A DNA stretch of 64,000 nt, from contig NC_088297.1 of the NCBI RefSeq assembly GCF_032854445.1, forward strand, positions 22,333,127 to 22,397,126, in the 5' to 3' direction. Within the stretch, counting starts at the first letter, position 1. Each line of letters begins with the position of its first letter. The stretch comes from Liolophura sinensis (lineage: Eukaryota > Mollusca > Polyplacophora > Chitonida > Chitonidae). Shown piece by piece: positions 13,130 through 23,689 of the stretch. The position numbers and the translations under genes are program-made. The notes below the pieces were generated by a model. It did not search any database. It saw only the letters and a list, made by a program, of their open reading frames with translations, and was not told the origin of the DNA.

Positions 13130-13545
13130 ATACCCAGTTCACTGGAAGGAGTGTCGCAATCGGAGTTAGCCACTGAGCAGTATCTGGAGCTACATGTATG
13201 ACTACACGTAAACCAGATCATCAATATTGCCTAAAGCCGTAATATAATCCTTGTATAATTTAATACCATAGAAGCTCGATTTTTCTCATTCGCCAAACGA
13301 TATACTGATCATCTGCTTACTTTAAACAATTCATACAGGTATATAGGAAGGTTGTGAAAAGATATATAACCACATACCCTCCAGATGACTTGTCTTATCT
13401 GGACCTATATTTGTACAAAAAACTAAGCAAGAGGGTTAGTTTTAATTTTAACGTTGCAAATTATCCTTACTTCCAGCAACATGCCTAGTTACAAGTGTGC
13501 AAATTAAGTTTTGTATAGTTCTCATGGGCAGGGTTTACAAAAATA
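13130..13545 (-). repeat. dispersed repeat matching 54.24-54.66 kb in reverse
   Basis: The reverse complement matches the block at 54.24-54.66 kb. Examples are cagtggctaactc...ttgcgacactcctt and gttgctg.aagtaaggataatttgcaacgt. It sits directly beside the 80-bp array here but about 0.6 kb from the array at 51.8-53.6 kb, so the composite has been rearranged. Confidence 0.75.
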
Positions 13546-13549
13546 AATA

Positions 13550-14465
13550 TATTTAAGGAAAGGCCTTCAGGAAGTACCTATTGCCCGCTCTGGTACTCCT
13601 AACACGTAAGTGCTGTCGGACAAGTCCTCTCTTTGAGAAAAGACGTTCAGGAAGTACCTATTGCACAGTCTGGTATTGTATATTCGTTGGTGCTGCCGGA
13701 TAAATGAAGTATCTGAGGAAAGGCGTTCAGGAAGAACCTATTGCACAATCAGATATTATATACTCGTTAGTGCCGTCGGATAAGTGACGTATTTAAGGAA
13801 AGGCCTTCAGGAAGTAACTATTGCACAGTCTGGTATTGTATATTCGTTGGTGCTGCCGGATAAATGAAGTATCTGAGGAAAGGCGTTCAGGAAGTACCCA
13901 TTGCACAGTCGGGTACTGTGTACTTATTAGTGCTGACGGATATGTCAAGTATTTGAGGAAAGGTCTTCAGGAAGTACCTATTGCACAGTGTCATGTTGTA
14001 TCCTTTTTAGTTTTATCGAATAAGTCAGAAAGTACCTATTGCACAGTCTGGTACTGTATACTCGTTAGTGCTGTCGGATAAGTGAAGTATTTGAGGACAG
14101 GCCTTTAATAAGTACCTATTGCCCAGTTTGGTATTGTATACTTATTAGTGCTGTCGGATGAGTCAAGTATTTGAGGAAAGGCGTTCAGGAAATACTTATT
14201 GCACGGTTTGGTATTGTATACTCGTTAGTGTTGCAGGATAAGCCAAGTATTTGAGGAAAGGCGTTCAGGAAATACTTATTGCACGGTTTGGTATTGTATA
14301 CTCGTTAGTGTTGCAGGATAAGCCAAGTATTTGAGGAAAGGCGTTCAGGAAATACTTATTGCACGGTTTGGTATTGTATACTCGTTAGTGTTGTAGGATA
14401 AGCCAAGTATTTGAGGAAAGGCGTTCAAGAAGTACCTATTGCACAATCTGGTATTTGTAATATTT
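13550..14465 (-). repeat. 80-bp satellite array 1 (inverted relative to arrays 2 and 3)
   Basis: About 11-12 units of ggaaaggcgttcaggaagt + acctattgcacagtctggta + ttgtatactcgttagtgctg + tcggataagtgaagtatttg, with one shorter copy near 14025. The last few units are almost identical. The same unit in reverse complement builds the arrays at 28.7-29.9 and 51.8-53.6 kb. Confidence 0.93.
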
Positions 14466-14584
14466 TTTTTAATATGTCACTGTGCAAAACGTTTTACCCC
14501 AGTTAAGTTAGTCTATATCATGTTTTCAGTTTTTCAAAACTGGTGAAGATATTTAAACCAAAATATTGCCTATAAACATTGTAG

Positions 14585-14807
14585 GTGTGGACAGGTTCGT
14601 CGGGAAGAGTCCATGTAATTGACGAGATCAATGCCAAGGTGCAGTCAACACGCTTCAAACACCTCTGTTATATTGATGAAGACGGACCACCAGTGCCACT
14701 ACTTATTGACGTGAGCTGTACGTCATCACTTGTAGGGAGATACGTGACCATTTCTCTTAAATAATCGTCATCTGATTTGCTTATATTGTGTGAGGTCAAG
14801 ATCTATG
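14585..14807 (+). pseudogene. F5/8-type C (fucolectin-like) C-terminal exon
   Basis: The frame begins V-W-T-G and runs 59 codons to TAA (14762-14764), then continues in the same frame to CEVKIYG and the donor. The order Cys, Gly-Arg-Tyr-Val-Thr, then Leu-Cys-Glu-Val-x-Tyr/Phe-Gly is the standard end of eel-fucolectin/F5/8 domains. Confidence 0.7.
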
Positions 14808-15056
14808 GTAAGTGGATGACCAACAGATGGGTAAGTATCGCTGAGCGAGACTTAAAAAAAGCTTAAACTTAGAAAAATATGATCAATCTTTTGGTATTTC
14901 TGTGACGAGAATGTCGGTTAGAAGAGTTAACAGTTAACCACGCAATAAGGCCAGAAGTATGAACATGTTATAAACATACGAGTTAATAGTCTTCGAGTAA
15001 AATTCTTCGATATCTATTTGTAGACTCAATTTTAATATTATCTCGTGCATTTTTAG

Positions 15057-15955
15057 AAATTGTAACTTTAGGATTCAACATTTCTACCGACTCTGTGGTG
15101 CTGCCCACCTCCCAATATATCGACAAACAAGTGTCCACTCGGACGACTTCTCTCTAATATGAATCAGAGGACACACAAACGGAGTTTAAAACAACTTTAC
15201 AAAGGCTCACTGACAACATCAGTACAGGTAAATACGTGAAACAATTAACTACTGTCTCATTTATGGTCCCAGATTTCCACAAATTAGTGTCCAGTCCGTT
15301 GGCGACGACTTTTATCCAATATAGACCACAGGATACACAAATCCAGTTCGAAATAACCACAGATTCGCACATTTACAAGGCCCACACAGGTAAACATGTG
15401 GAACAATTATCCACCACACTTTCTCTTGGCTTAATTACCAAGAAATATGTGTCCGTTCCACTGCCGACACCTTCTCTCTAATATAACACCCAAACGGAGT
15501 TTAAAACAACTTCGCAACTGCACACTGGCAACGCCAATGCAGGAAAACAACTGGCAGAATCAGCTACCACCTCACTCATTGTCCTAGATACCAACAAATC
15601 CATGTCCGTTTTGCTACCATCTACCTCTCTGCGATATACACTATCGGAGAGACAAGCTGGTTATGAAACCATTTTGCAACTGCATATTGATAGCATAACA
15701 ATTGATACTGGCGGTGAGGTCTTTTCTGCGTCTCACGACATATTTCACGGCAACACTTTGTTGTCGAGCATTGATAGGATGGAGATTTCAAATCCTCGTG
15801 CACCGGAAATGACAACATATGTTGATGCATCTACTCGAGAAGGTGTACCGGAAATGACCACGTCACAGACGCTGTCCGACTTCTTGATGTCGACAAGAAC
15901 GTCTCTGATTGCTGACGCTCAGACATTCGTTTTTTTCCCTCCCCTTCAGTTATAG
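15057..15955 (+). pseudogene. Ser/Thr-rich tandem-repeat exon (mucin-like stalk)
   Basis: One frame runs through 299 codons with only two internal stops, both TAA. Units of 53-55 codons repeat about four times. Each has a PLPTxSL-x-Y core, then TQTEFKTTSQLHT and an E-S-A-T-T-S-L-like segment. After the repeats, (A/V)PEMTT occurs twice. Such Ser/Thr-rich stalks usually carry O-glycans; this is inferred. The exon end is uncertain, as the frame runs into a pyrimidine tract before TAG. Confidence 0.6.
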
Positions 15956-16218
15956 TACAGAAAACGTGCTGTTGTTCACTTCGCGCACACACGTCTGTCG
16001 CTGACCAGTTGTGAGACAGCTTTATGTCAAGTGTACTGAAGGAGCTTGACATTGCCATGAGAAATGTGCCAAAGGAGCGCAGGAAATATATATCTGTGCC
16101 AGATGAAAGAAAATCTTCTGCCGCCATTGGTATGTCTTCTATGGTTCTTACATTGGCATTGTGCGGGATTATACTCTGTGACGTGAAGAAAAAAGTAACC
16201 GAACATAGACGAAGGTAG
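15956..16218 (+). pseudogene. paralogous membrane/C-terminal module
   Basis: The frame from 16024 gives MSSVLKELDIAMRN, a basic patch (KERRKYISVPDERKSS), a hydrophobic helix ending CGIILCD, then VKKKVTEHRRR and TAG. It is collinear with bases 2-252. The upstream part (AVVHFA) lies in another frame, which shows the one-base shift. Confidence 0.65.
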
Positions 16219-16300
16219 AAAACATGTGTACGTGAAACTCTATAAGAATTTACACAGCCAGAAAACTCAATTTAAACAAAATTTAAATTTAACTAATTTA

Positions 16301-16306
16301 AATAAA
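16301..16306 (+). promoter_or_regulatory. candidate poly(A) signal of the second copy
   Basis: AATAAA about 83 bases after the stop at 16218, in AT-rich sequence. Confidence 0.35.
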
Positions 16307-16309
16307 AAC

Positions 16310-18165
16310 AACATTTGATACAGGCGCATTCTACCAAGAAATAAGGAGACCAGAACGGCTTCTACGATGGCCTGTTAGGGCACAAATGTTACCAATTCAG
16401 GTGGAAAAAATTCTAAATCGAACTACTTTTCTGTTTCATAATGGTCTTTTGTCTGGTATATACAGCATGCTTGCCCAGATAACTTGTGGTCAGATATTTT
16501 TAGTCGCCATAAAGACGTTTAAATAACCCTTACTGTGGTCGAATATAGTCATACTTTCTTTTTTCACTAGAAAAGCTGTTCGAACACGCATTATAATCAA
16601 AATTATGCTGGTTGATCCGATACCTGAAGTGATGATGACGTATGGTGTGTCAAACTTGTCACCTTCGCCAAAATATGAAAATTATACACCAGTACATGAA
16701 CATGGGGCATACCTATATTTATTAATGATGGCAGGGCTTTTAAATTCATCCATAAATCCCACTAATATGTCATCAACCATGTTAAATTCATTCGTAACCA
16801 AACGAGGAATAATTGGTGTTGAAATAACAAATTCACTTTGTCAACCGACGACAGCATCCCAAAATCCTGAATTTCGCCCCGTCGTTGTCAAATATTGGAC
16901 GCTTGGTTGAGACACTGGAAATACGACCATCTTGTAGCATACAGCTAAAGAGTTCGAACAGATAATACTCAATTTTTATTGCTAATAAAATTGTTGCTAA
17001 TTTTATTGCTAATTTAATGAACTAAGTATTGTGCTTCACAATAACGATGCTCTAGTCGATTTTATATACCCAAATAGAAGAAAACCAAACACACCGCGAC
17101 AGTGCCCTCAGAAATGCCCCCATTAGACTCTGTCTGCTTCGATTCCAGACCCCAAAAAGTAAACCAGAAAATGGGGCAAGGTGTTTAATGTAGTATGTAC
17201 CTAGTATAGGTTAGTCCATGATTGCGCCGGACTACACAATATTGTATCTCTGCTTCGCCTCTATGCAGTGTTAGGTAGTTCTCGACAATCATGGTGATGT
17301 GTTGGGGATTAGACTATGTTTATATGGAAGTGTCTGCACTATCAATCACGTCAGCATAAAATCAGAAAGTGCTTACGGTGCACAGTGGAAAAAAATGTTA
17401 CTGCGTACATGCAATTGTCAAGAAGAAGTGTATAATGCCCAATGTGTGTCTGTGCATTGGGTAAGAGGTTTGCTATAGCAACACTTCAAACAATGTCTTT
17501 GTTACGCTGTAAAATTTATGGGTGCTTTTGTGTTTAAGTATACGTTTTTATGCTCCTGGAGTGATTGTAGCGGATGGCTTTGTGCAAGCTTTGTTGTGAT
17601 TGACAAAGTACTTTTTTACCCCATTCTCCTTTAGCCGTGATGCTAGGTGGCGTGTAATTTGCTATCGATTAAGCATCATGATGAACGGTCAGAATAAAAC
17701 CCTAACTGAGGTAAACTGACAACAGTCCGTATTTGATAGGTTATGTGTGACGATTTGCCAATTAGTTGAGTGGTTATAACGGAAATGCACATGTTTCTTG
17801 AAGGTATACTGTGTCAATGCTGTAGTCAGGGAAGTCGTGTATTATATAACTCATTGCAGTTTTGTGCGTGAAGTGGAAAATGTCCATTAGTGCTCTTGTT
17901 GTTAATGTATATATTAGGTACATACCCAGTGTAATACACGTTATTCTGATGGTGCACTTGTGCTAATCATTGTTTTCCTGTGGCTTGGCTGACTCTAAAT
18001 AAAGTACGGAATGGCGTACAATCGCTACCCTGCTTTTCATTGCTACAATAAATAAGCTTGCCATCTCCAACGGCCTTAACTTATCCTCGATTCTTCTCGA
18101 CCCACACAACGTATTGGCTAGACATATGTAGATGTATGTATGCTTGGGATTTTAAGTCGTACACT
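16310..18165. other. intergenic, nothing recognised
   Basis: An open frame at 16605-16910 (+) has no recognisable domain and no splice partners. The rest lacks supported features. Confidence 0.45.
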
Positions 18166-18184
18166 TTTTCAATTATATTACGAG

Positions 18185-18555
18185 TAAGAGAGCGAGTGCT
18201 TAGGGTTTAACGTCGCACTCAACAATTTGTCAGTCATATAACGACGTAGGGCATCATTAGAGTGCATATACCTGTAATGTACCTCCTTGTTGCAGGACGG
18301 ATTTCCGGGGCTCTTTGATCTAGCACTGCCTCAGGGAAAGGACGTGCGGAAAGCAACTAAATCGCCTCACCCGGAGCCATTATACTGATACAGGTCAACC
18401 ACTAGTTGCACTATCTCCTTAACGCCGAACGCCAAAGGAGCAAGCTACATTTTCTTCTTTTAAAGTCTTGGGTGGGATTCGACCCAGGATTGACTGGATG
18501 TACCTTCCCCAAAGTGGGCGCTCTACATACCGAGCCATCGACGCCGGTCAATCAT
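18185..18555 (-). repeat. SINE-B copy 3
   Basis: The tail (aacaatttgtcagtcata) is at left and the tRNA-like head at right. Another tail fragment (tcaattatattacgagt) directly precedes it at about 18140-18184. Confidence 0.85.
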
Positions 18556-18589
18556 ATTAGGAGTCATTAGGTATATGTACACATACTGT

Positions 18590-18745
18590 GCAGGCGATAT
18601 CCGAGCCGCCAAAGTGCTGCCGCCACTGAAGTATCATGCCAGACACCATGCTTGACACCCAGTCACATTATGCTGACACCCAGTTAGTCAGCACTGTTTT
18701 TATGCTCTAACCTGTCAGTGTTGGGCGTCAATCGAGGTCTCCATA
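18590..18745 (-). repeat. SINE-C fragment
   Basis: Shares gccactgaagtatcatgcc and gacacccagtcacattatg with SINE-C copies near 31.2, 42.4, 49.2 and 55.4 kb. Confidence 0.65.
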
Positions 18746-18749
18746 AGAA

Positions 18750-20470
18750 CAAGTTTTAAGTCTTTAGAATCCGACTCAGGTTTTACCCCAGTTCTCCAGA
18801 GCGGACGCTCTAATTATTGGGCCACCTATGTGCAACTTTAAACATTTATCTACTTTTTACTCTTTACATAAATCATAACAGTGTCTTAGGCCTATACATA
18901 AAGCATTCTTCCACATGTATACAGTAGCCAAAGGAATGAAATGCTCTTCCATCGATCCCGGCCACACAATATTTTCCAAAGTAGAAAATGAAGCATAACG
19001 TATGCACGTGTTAAACTCGTTTCCCTATCTTGGACTTCTTTCCGCAGGAATCCACTTTGAGTATACATCCAGATCAGTGGTATGTTGCGCCAGTGATTCT
19101 TACTATCGGGACATAATGTGAAATAGGCAAAGCCAAGCCTAAGATTACTTAGCCTAATAAATTTTATACGTTGTGTGGTAACGATATAATGTGTATTATC
19201 TAATTTATTAGACAGCAAATCTATCCCATTACTTCTGCACATACATCATTTTCAAGAGCCTGAATTTTCACTGACATCATTATCTTCTTCCTTGTCTGAT
19301 AAAAAATTGTTTGGCTTTTCCCAGTGACCCATTGCATATAAACGAACTATTGGTTAGTCCGTCGGGGTGAGAATGGTAAATACTATGGAAACATCAGGTT
19401 TAATATTTGTATGTCAGTATCAACTCGTTGTCGTGTGGGTAGAGTCCTCTTTTTGTTGCAAAATGCCTGAAAAATTGGTGTCAGCAGAATTATTTTGAGG
19501 GCGTGGTCTACTTTTCAAATGGGATAACATCATCTTGACTTATATTTTCTTACGACAAGTAAACTAAGTCACGTGGATTTTAAATGGCACACCCTCAAAC
19601 AACAATATATGAAATAACAGCATGGTGGCTGGAGTATTCGCGTTCTGGAGAGCCGAGTAATTCAGTGGACCGTACTGAAGCCATCCCACTGATATAAGTC
19701 TAATACCATAATATCTCATAGTTGGTGCTTTGCGTAAGTCAATAATATTTTGCTTTTTACAATGGGTAGGCCTACGTGGAATCTGCAGTGTAGGCGTTCG
19801 TGGAATCTTCAATGGGCGGAAGTGGGCGGTGACGTCAGTTGAAAGGTACATACTGCTGTGGACAAAACATTCATCAGGATATAATCAAGGCTGTAAAAGT
19901 CTCACAGCCTCAATAGCAAGAAATAGGAAGACACTAAATGAAATAATACTAAATTTCGTGAAATAAATGAGACAGAACTCACACAGGTATTCAGACATGT
20001 TCAACACTATCTGTTTTCCATCGCAAAAAAGAACGGTTCATTTTAGTCAAATGGCAACAAATTCACGTTGTGCTGGTAAACAAGTGACGCAATTTGTTTA
20101 GGTGTAGTGGGATAGCCATGTACGTGTTTCGCTGATATGTAACAGGAGATACCAACCTAATTAAGACACAGCCAGCTGGTCTCCAGTTGCCTGAAAGAGC
20201 TTTTTTGGCGCAGATTAAAATGTGCTGAACAACATGAAATAACAGTTTGAATATAAAATCCGAAACGCTCAGTTAAAACCTTTTTTTCGGTGTTTTTTTT
20301 CTTTAACCGGGGACAATGTATTCATGTAATTCGACTGACACATGCACACTGTGTTCCTCAGACGACTCCAAAGTTTGTTAACACTACTTTTTATCTCTGA
20401 ACCAATATCCTTTAATTACATCCTGGATCTGTTTTGAGTGTGGGTGGAGAAATTCTGGAAGAAAAACATT
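18750..20470. other. intergenic, nothing recognised
   Basis: A 116-codon frame on the minus strand (18892-19242) has no recognisable domain and is treated as chance. Nothing else is supported. Confidence 0.45.
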
Positions 20471-20477
20471 AATTGTC

Positions 20478-20835
20478 CTAGCATTACATTAGGTCCATAG
20501 CATGAAATTACGTTCCTAACATGACATTAGGTCCCTAGCATGACATTACGTTCCTAACATGATATTAGGTCCCTAGCATGACATTACGTTCCCAACATGA
20601 CATTATATCTCTGGCATGACATTAGGTATCTAGCGTCACATTAGGTCACCAGTATAACATCAGATCCCCTGCATGACATTAGGTCCCTTGGATGACATCC
20701 TGTGACCCTAGCATGACACCATGTCCTTAACATGACACCAGGTCCCTAGCATGCCGTTAAGTTCCTATGCATAATTGTGACCCAAGCATGACATCAGGTT
20801 TCCAACTTGACATCAGGTCCCTAGCATGGCACTGA
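20478..20835. repeat. degenerate tandem repeat, about 20-bp unit
   Basis: About 17 copies of tagcatgacattaggtccc with many substitutions. Confidence 0.88.
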
Positions 20836-21151
20836 AGCCAGTCGTTATGACTGGTACGTTATTGTCAAGTTTGGAGAAATATAACTTGCTGTCAGCGTAT
20901 TAATATGATTTATCTAAACTGCAAAAAGTAATATCTTCTCAATAAATATGCTCGTTGTGACAAGCTTTAACTTCAAATGTGTCTTTCTCCCCGTGATAAT
21001 AATGCCTTGCAAAGCATCTTGTGTTTTTTTTGTGATGAGCTGAATGTATTATGTACGTTTATGAGCAGTGAAGAGTTCCGCGATGTTTTATTCCTCTTCT
21101 TGTAAGGAATAAAAATGCGTATTTGGAGATGTTTATTTAATTATTTCTTTT

Positions 21152-21280
21152 ATTTGATTGGTATTTTACGCCGTACTCAAGAATATTTCACTTATACGAC
21201 GGCGGCCAGCATTATGGTGGGTGGAAACCGGGCAGAGCACGGGGGAAACCCACGACCACTTGCAAGTTGCTGGAAGACCA
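21152..21280 (-). repeat. SINE-A copy, tail half
   Basis: Well-preserved tail (gccgtactcaagaatattt) and body (ggtgggtggaaaccgggc). The head is missing at the right. Confidence 0.88.
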
Positions 21281-21480
21281 GATAAATTCAGTGTCATCAT
21301 GTTTAATATCGATATTTCGATATCAACTCTTTTGTCATGTGAATAAAGTTTTGATTTATGACAAAATGTATAAAAAATGTCAACAGCAGAAGGTGTGGGT
21401 TATTTTTCAAATGGAAAGCCATTGTCAAGACCACACATTGTTGACGATATAGGATGCCTATTGAGTTGTCATAACGGCGA

Positions 21481-21613
21481 GGGCGCCTCCGTGACTCAGT
21501 TGGTTAGCGCCCTATCGCAGAATAATGACTGAGAAACTCTCACCAATGTGATTCTCGTGAGTTCAAATCCAGCTCATGCTGATTTCCTCACCGATCGTAC
21601 GTGGGAAGGTGAT
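21481..21613 (+). repeat. SINE-A copy, head half
   Basis: tRNA-like head with box A (gactcagttggttagcg) and box B-like gagttcaaatcc, ending at the conserved cgtacgtgggaaggt point. The tail is missing. Confidence 0.82.
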
Positions 21614-21619
21614 AAAGCT

Positions 21620-22765
21620 GAGTCGGAATGCAACGCAACTGTTTTTTTTTTCAATTTGCGTACTTGATTCTAGCTCCTTCTATAGTAAGGTCCTGGCCTC
21701 AGGGAGTCTGACCGGTTCTCATCAAGGGTTGGTGTTTAACTGTAGGCAGTTCATTTTCCTCCGAGATATAATGTGCAAATTATGAGTTTCGCCTTTAAGC
21801 ACAAACGAAATAAAGAAATAAACAGTAATAACAGCGTGATACACGCACCTGTTACATTCAACAGACTTAGCCTTGTAGAGAGAGTGCTGTAGGCCTACAG
21901 GCAATGGTATTTTTCATACTCCTGTATCTGTCTCATTGTGAAACCAGTTTCACTCTCTCGCCTTCGATGCGGTCATTTTGCCCGGGTCACATGCCTGAAG
22001 GCGGTCATGTTCTACACGCCCGCTGATAGGCTACTTTCACTCAGCTTGACTCAACTTGTTGACAGAAAGTACCCATGCACATTTCTGATTCAACAATGTT
22101 GGATGGCGTTGAGTTTTGTTGAACGAAGTTGAAAAACGGGTCCAAACTACTAAGCATGGCTCAACTTGTTGCCTCAACTACAAAAGTTGGGTGATGTCGG
22201 ATAGTCTGGAAGGGGCTTTAGCCAATCAGTCTCGGTGTCAGAACACAGTGATTTGGCGTGCCATTATGCCTGATGTCTTCGTCACGGTGTACGATTGGGA
22301 CTGACCAAAGGCCAAAGTGTGAAATGGCTGAAATGATGCACTTAGTCTTGTTTAACTGGAGAAAAGGACACACACAAAACAAAACACAAGTTTAACGACC
22401 AATCTTCATCGCTAGAAATGAATAACACGGTCATTCATTTCATTTATGAATCCATTTACACAGAACGATGAGTTTGCTAGCATTAACAGCAAACGTGATA
22501 GGTAAAATATTGATTGGGTAATGATGGAGGAATTGGAAGGTATTTACCACTGATGTAGTGCCGGTTTTGTTTCGGAATACCGTGGAACTGTTACACTATC
22601 ACCAGGCATTTATCGATCATAAATATCAATCTATAACATACTCGAGGGTATAAAGATGAAGGTACCCAATGGCTATAAAAGAACTTCATGACGATTTCAT
22701 TTTTTTAAAGCAGGTCCAAATTATATTGATTTTGGAATTTGTAGACGTCTTAATCTCCCTTTGCG
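21620..22765. other. intergenic, nothing recognised
   Basis: Near 22040-22200 several caacttgttg/caacaatgttgg-like words repeat in both orientations and may be a decayed MITE. No gene is supported. Confidence 0.4.
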
Positions 22766-22767
22766 TG

Positions 22768-23120
22768 AATGAGTGCTTCGGGTTTAACGTCGTGCTCAAC
22801 AAAATTTCAGTCATATGACGACGAAGGAATCCTTAGAGTGTATGTAATGTACCTCCTTGTTGCAGAACGGATTTCCACCGCTCTTTCATCTAGTGCTGCT
22901 TCATTGAGACGACTTACCGAAGGCAAGAAATCCGCCCCGCCCGAGCCATTATACTGATGTGGGTCAACCAGTTGTTGTATTAACCCCTTCATAATGAACG
23001 CCAAGCGAGGAAGTTACAACTTCCTCTTTTAAAGTCTTAGGTGCGACTCCACCCAGTATTGATCCTGGATCTACCGTTCCCGAAGCGGACGATAACAACT
23101 GTGCTATCCGGATCGGTAAA
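22768..23120 (-). repeat. SINE-B copy 4
   Basis: Full-length copy with tail at left (aaaatttcagtcatatgacg), conserved body (gagccattatactgatgtgg) and tRNA-like head at right. Confidence 0.88.
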
Positions 23121-23320
23121 TAATCTCCCTTTGCAATGTTAGAGTCCTGTATATATGATATAATGATGTGGCATCCTACATACATCAAGAAAGTTGTGAG
23201 CCAGTTACATGTTTTCCTATCAGAACTATATCGAGCGTTTTTAATCAGAACCATTTAAGTTTTATTGACGAATCGGGAATATTTTAATGATCCCAGGGAT
23301 AGTCTGGACCTATGATGCCT

Positions 23321-23580
23321 CTGAGGGCCTCCGTGGCTCAGTTGGTTAGCGCTCTAGCTCAGCGCAATGACCCAAGAGTCTCTCACCAATGCGGCCGCTG
23401 TGAGTTCAAGTCAAGCTCATGCTGGCTTCCTCTCCGGCCGTACGTGGGAAGGTCTGCCAGCAACCTGCGGATGGTCGTGGGTTTCCCCCGGGCTGTGCCC
23501 GGTTCCACCCACCATAATGCTGGCCGCCGTCGTATAAGTGAAATATTCTTGAGTACAGCGTAAAACACCAATCAAAACGG
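23321..23580 (+). repeat. SINE-A, best full-length copy
   Basis: tRNA-related head with box A (tggctcagttggttagcg) and box B (gtgagttcaagtc), then the central domain (cagcaacctgcggatggtcg). The tail is aagtgaaatattcttgag + tacagcgtaaaacaccaatc. Used here to define the family. The RNA polymerase III promoter role of the boxes is inferred from known SINEs. Confidence 0.92.
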
Positions 23581-23689
23581 CAATAGGAGTTCGTGCAACC
23601 ACTATTAACGCTTTGTGACAATATGCTAGTCAGATATCATATTCTTTCATTGGGAAATCAAGCAGATTTCAATGAAAGGATTACACAAC

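Larger units (their letters stand above)
14585..16218 (+). pseudogene. F-type-lectin / mucin-like / transmembrane gene, disrupted copy
   Basis: Exon 14585-14807 (after tgtag, before the donor atg|gtaagt; phase 0 to 1) encodes the C-terminal half of an F5/8-type C (fucolectin-like) domain: VSC...SLVGRYVTISLK, then LLILCEVKIYG. Exon 15057 onward (after tttttag) starts in the matching phase and encodes about four Ser/Thr-rich repeats of 53-55 residues. About 15.96-16.218 kb encodes the membrane module shared with the gene at 2-252. Lesions: TAA at 14762 inside the lectin domain, TAA at 15155 and 15479, TAG at 15953, and a one-base shift between about 15985 and 16022. The rest stays in frame with good splice sites, so inactivation looks fairly recent. 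The N-terminal lectin exons and signal peptide were not found upstream. Fucolectins bind fucose in innate recognition; any binding role here is inferred. Confidence 0.68.

Noticed and set aside
16605-16910. 101-codon + strand frame after the pseudogene
   Set aside because: No signal peptide, domain or splice partner; the codon content looks like random AT-rich DNA.
18892-19242. 116-codon minus-strand frame
   Set aside because: No domain, no splice context and no repeat relation; expected by chance at this window size.
23321-23400. tRNA gene at the SINE-A head
   Set aside because: Only a tRNA-related promoter head; it continues into the common SINE body and occurs in many truncated copies.
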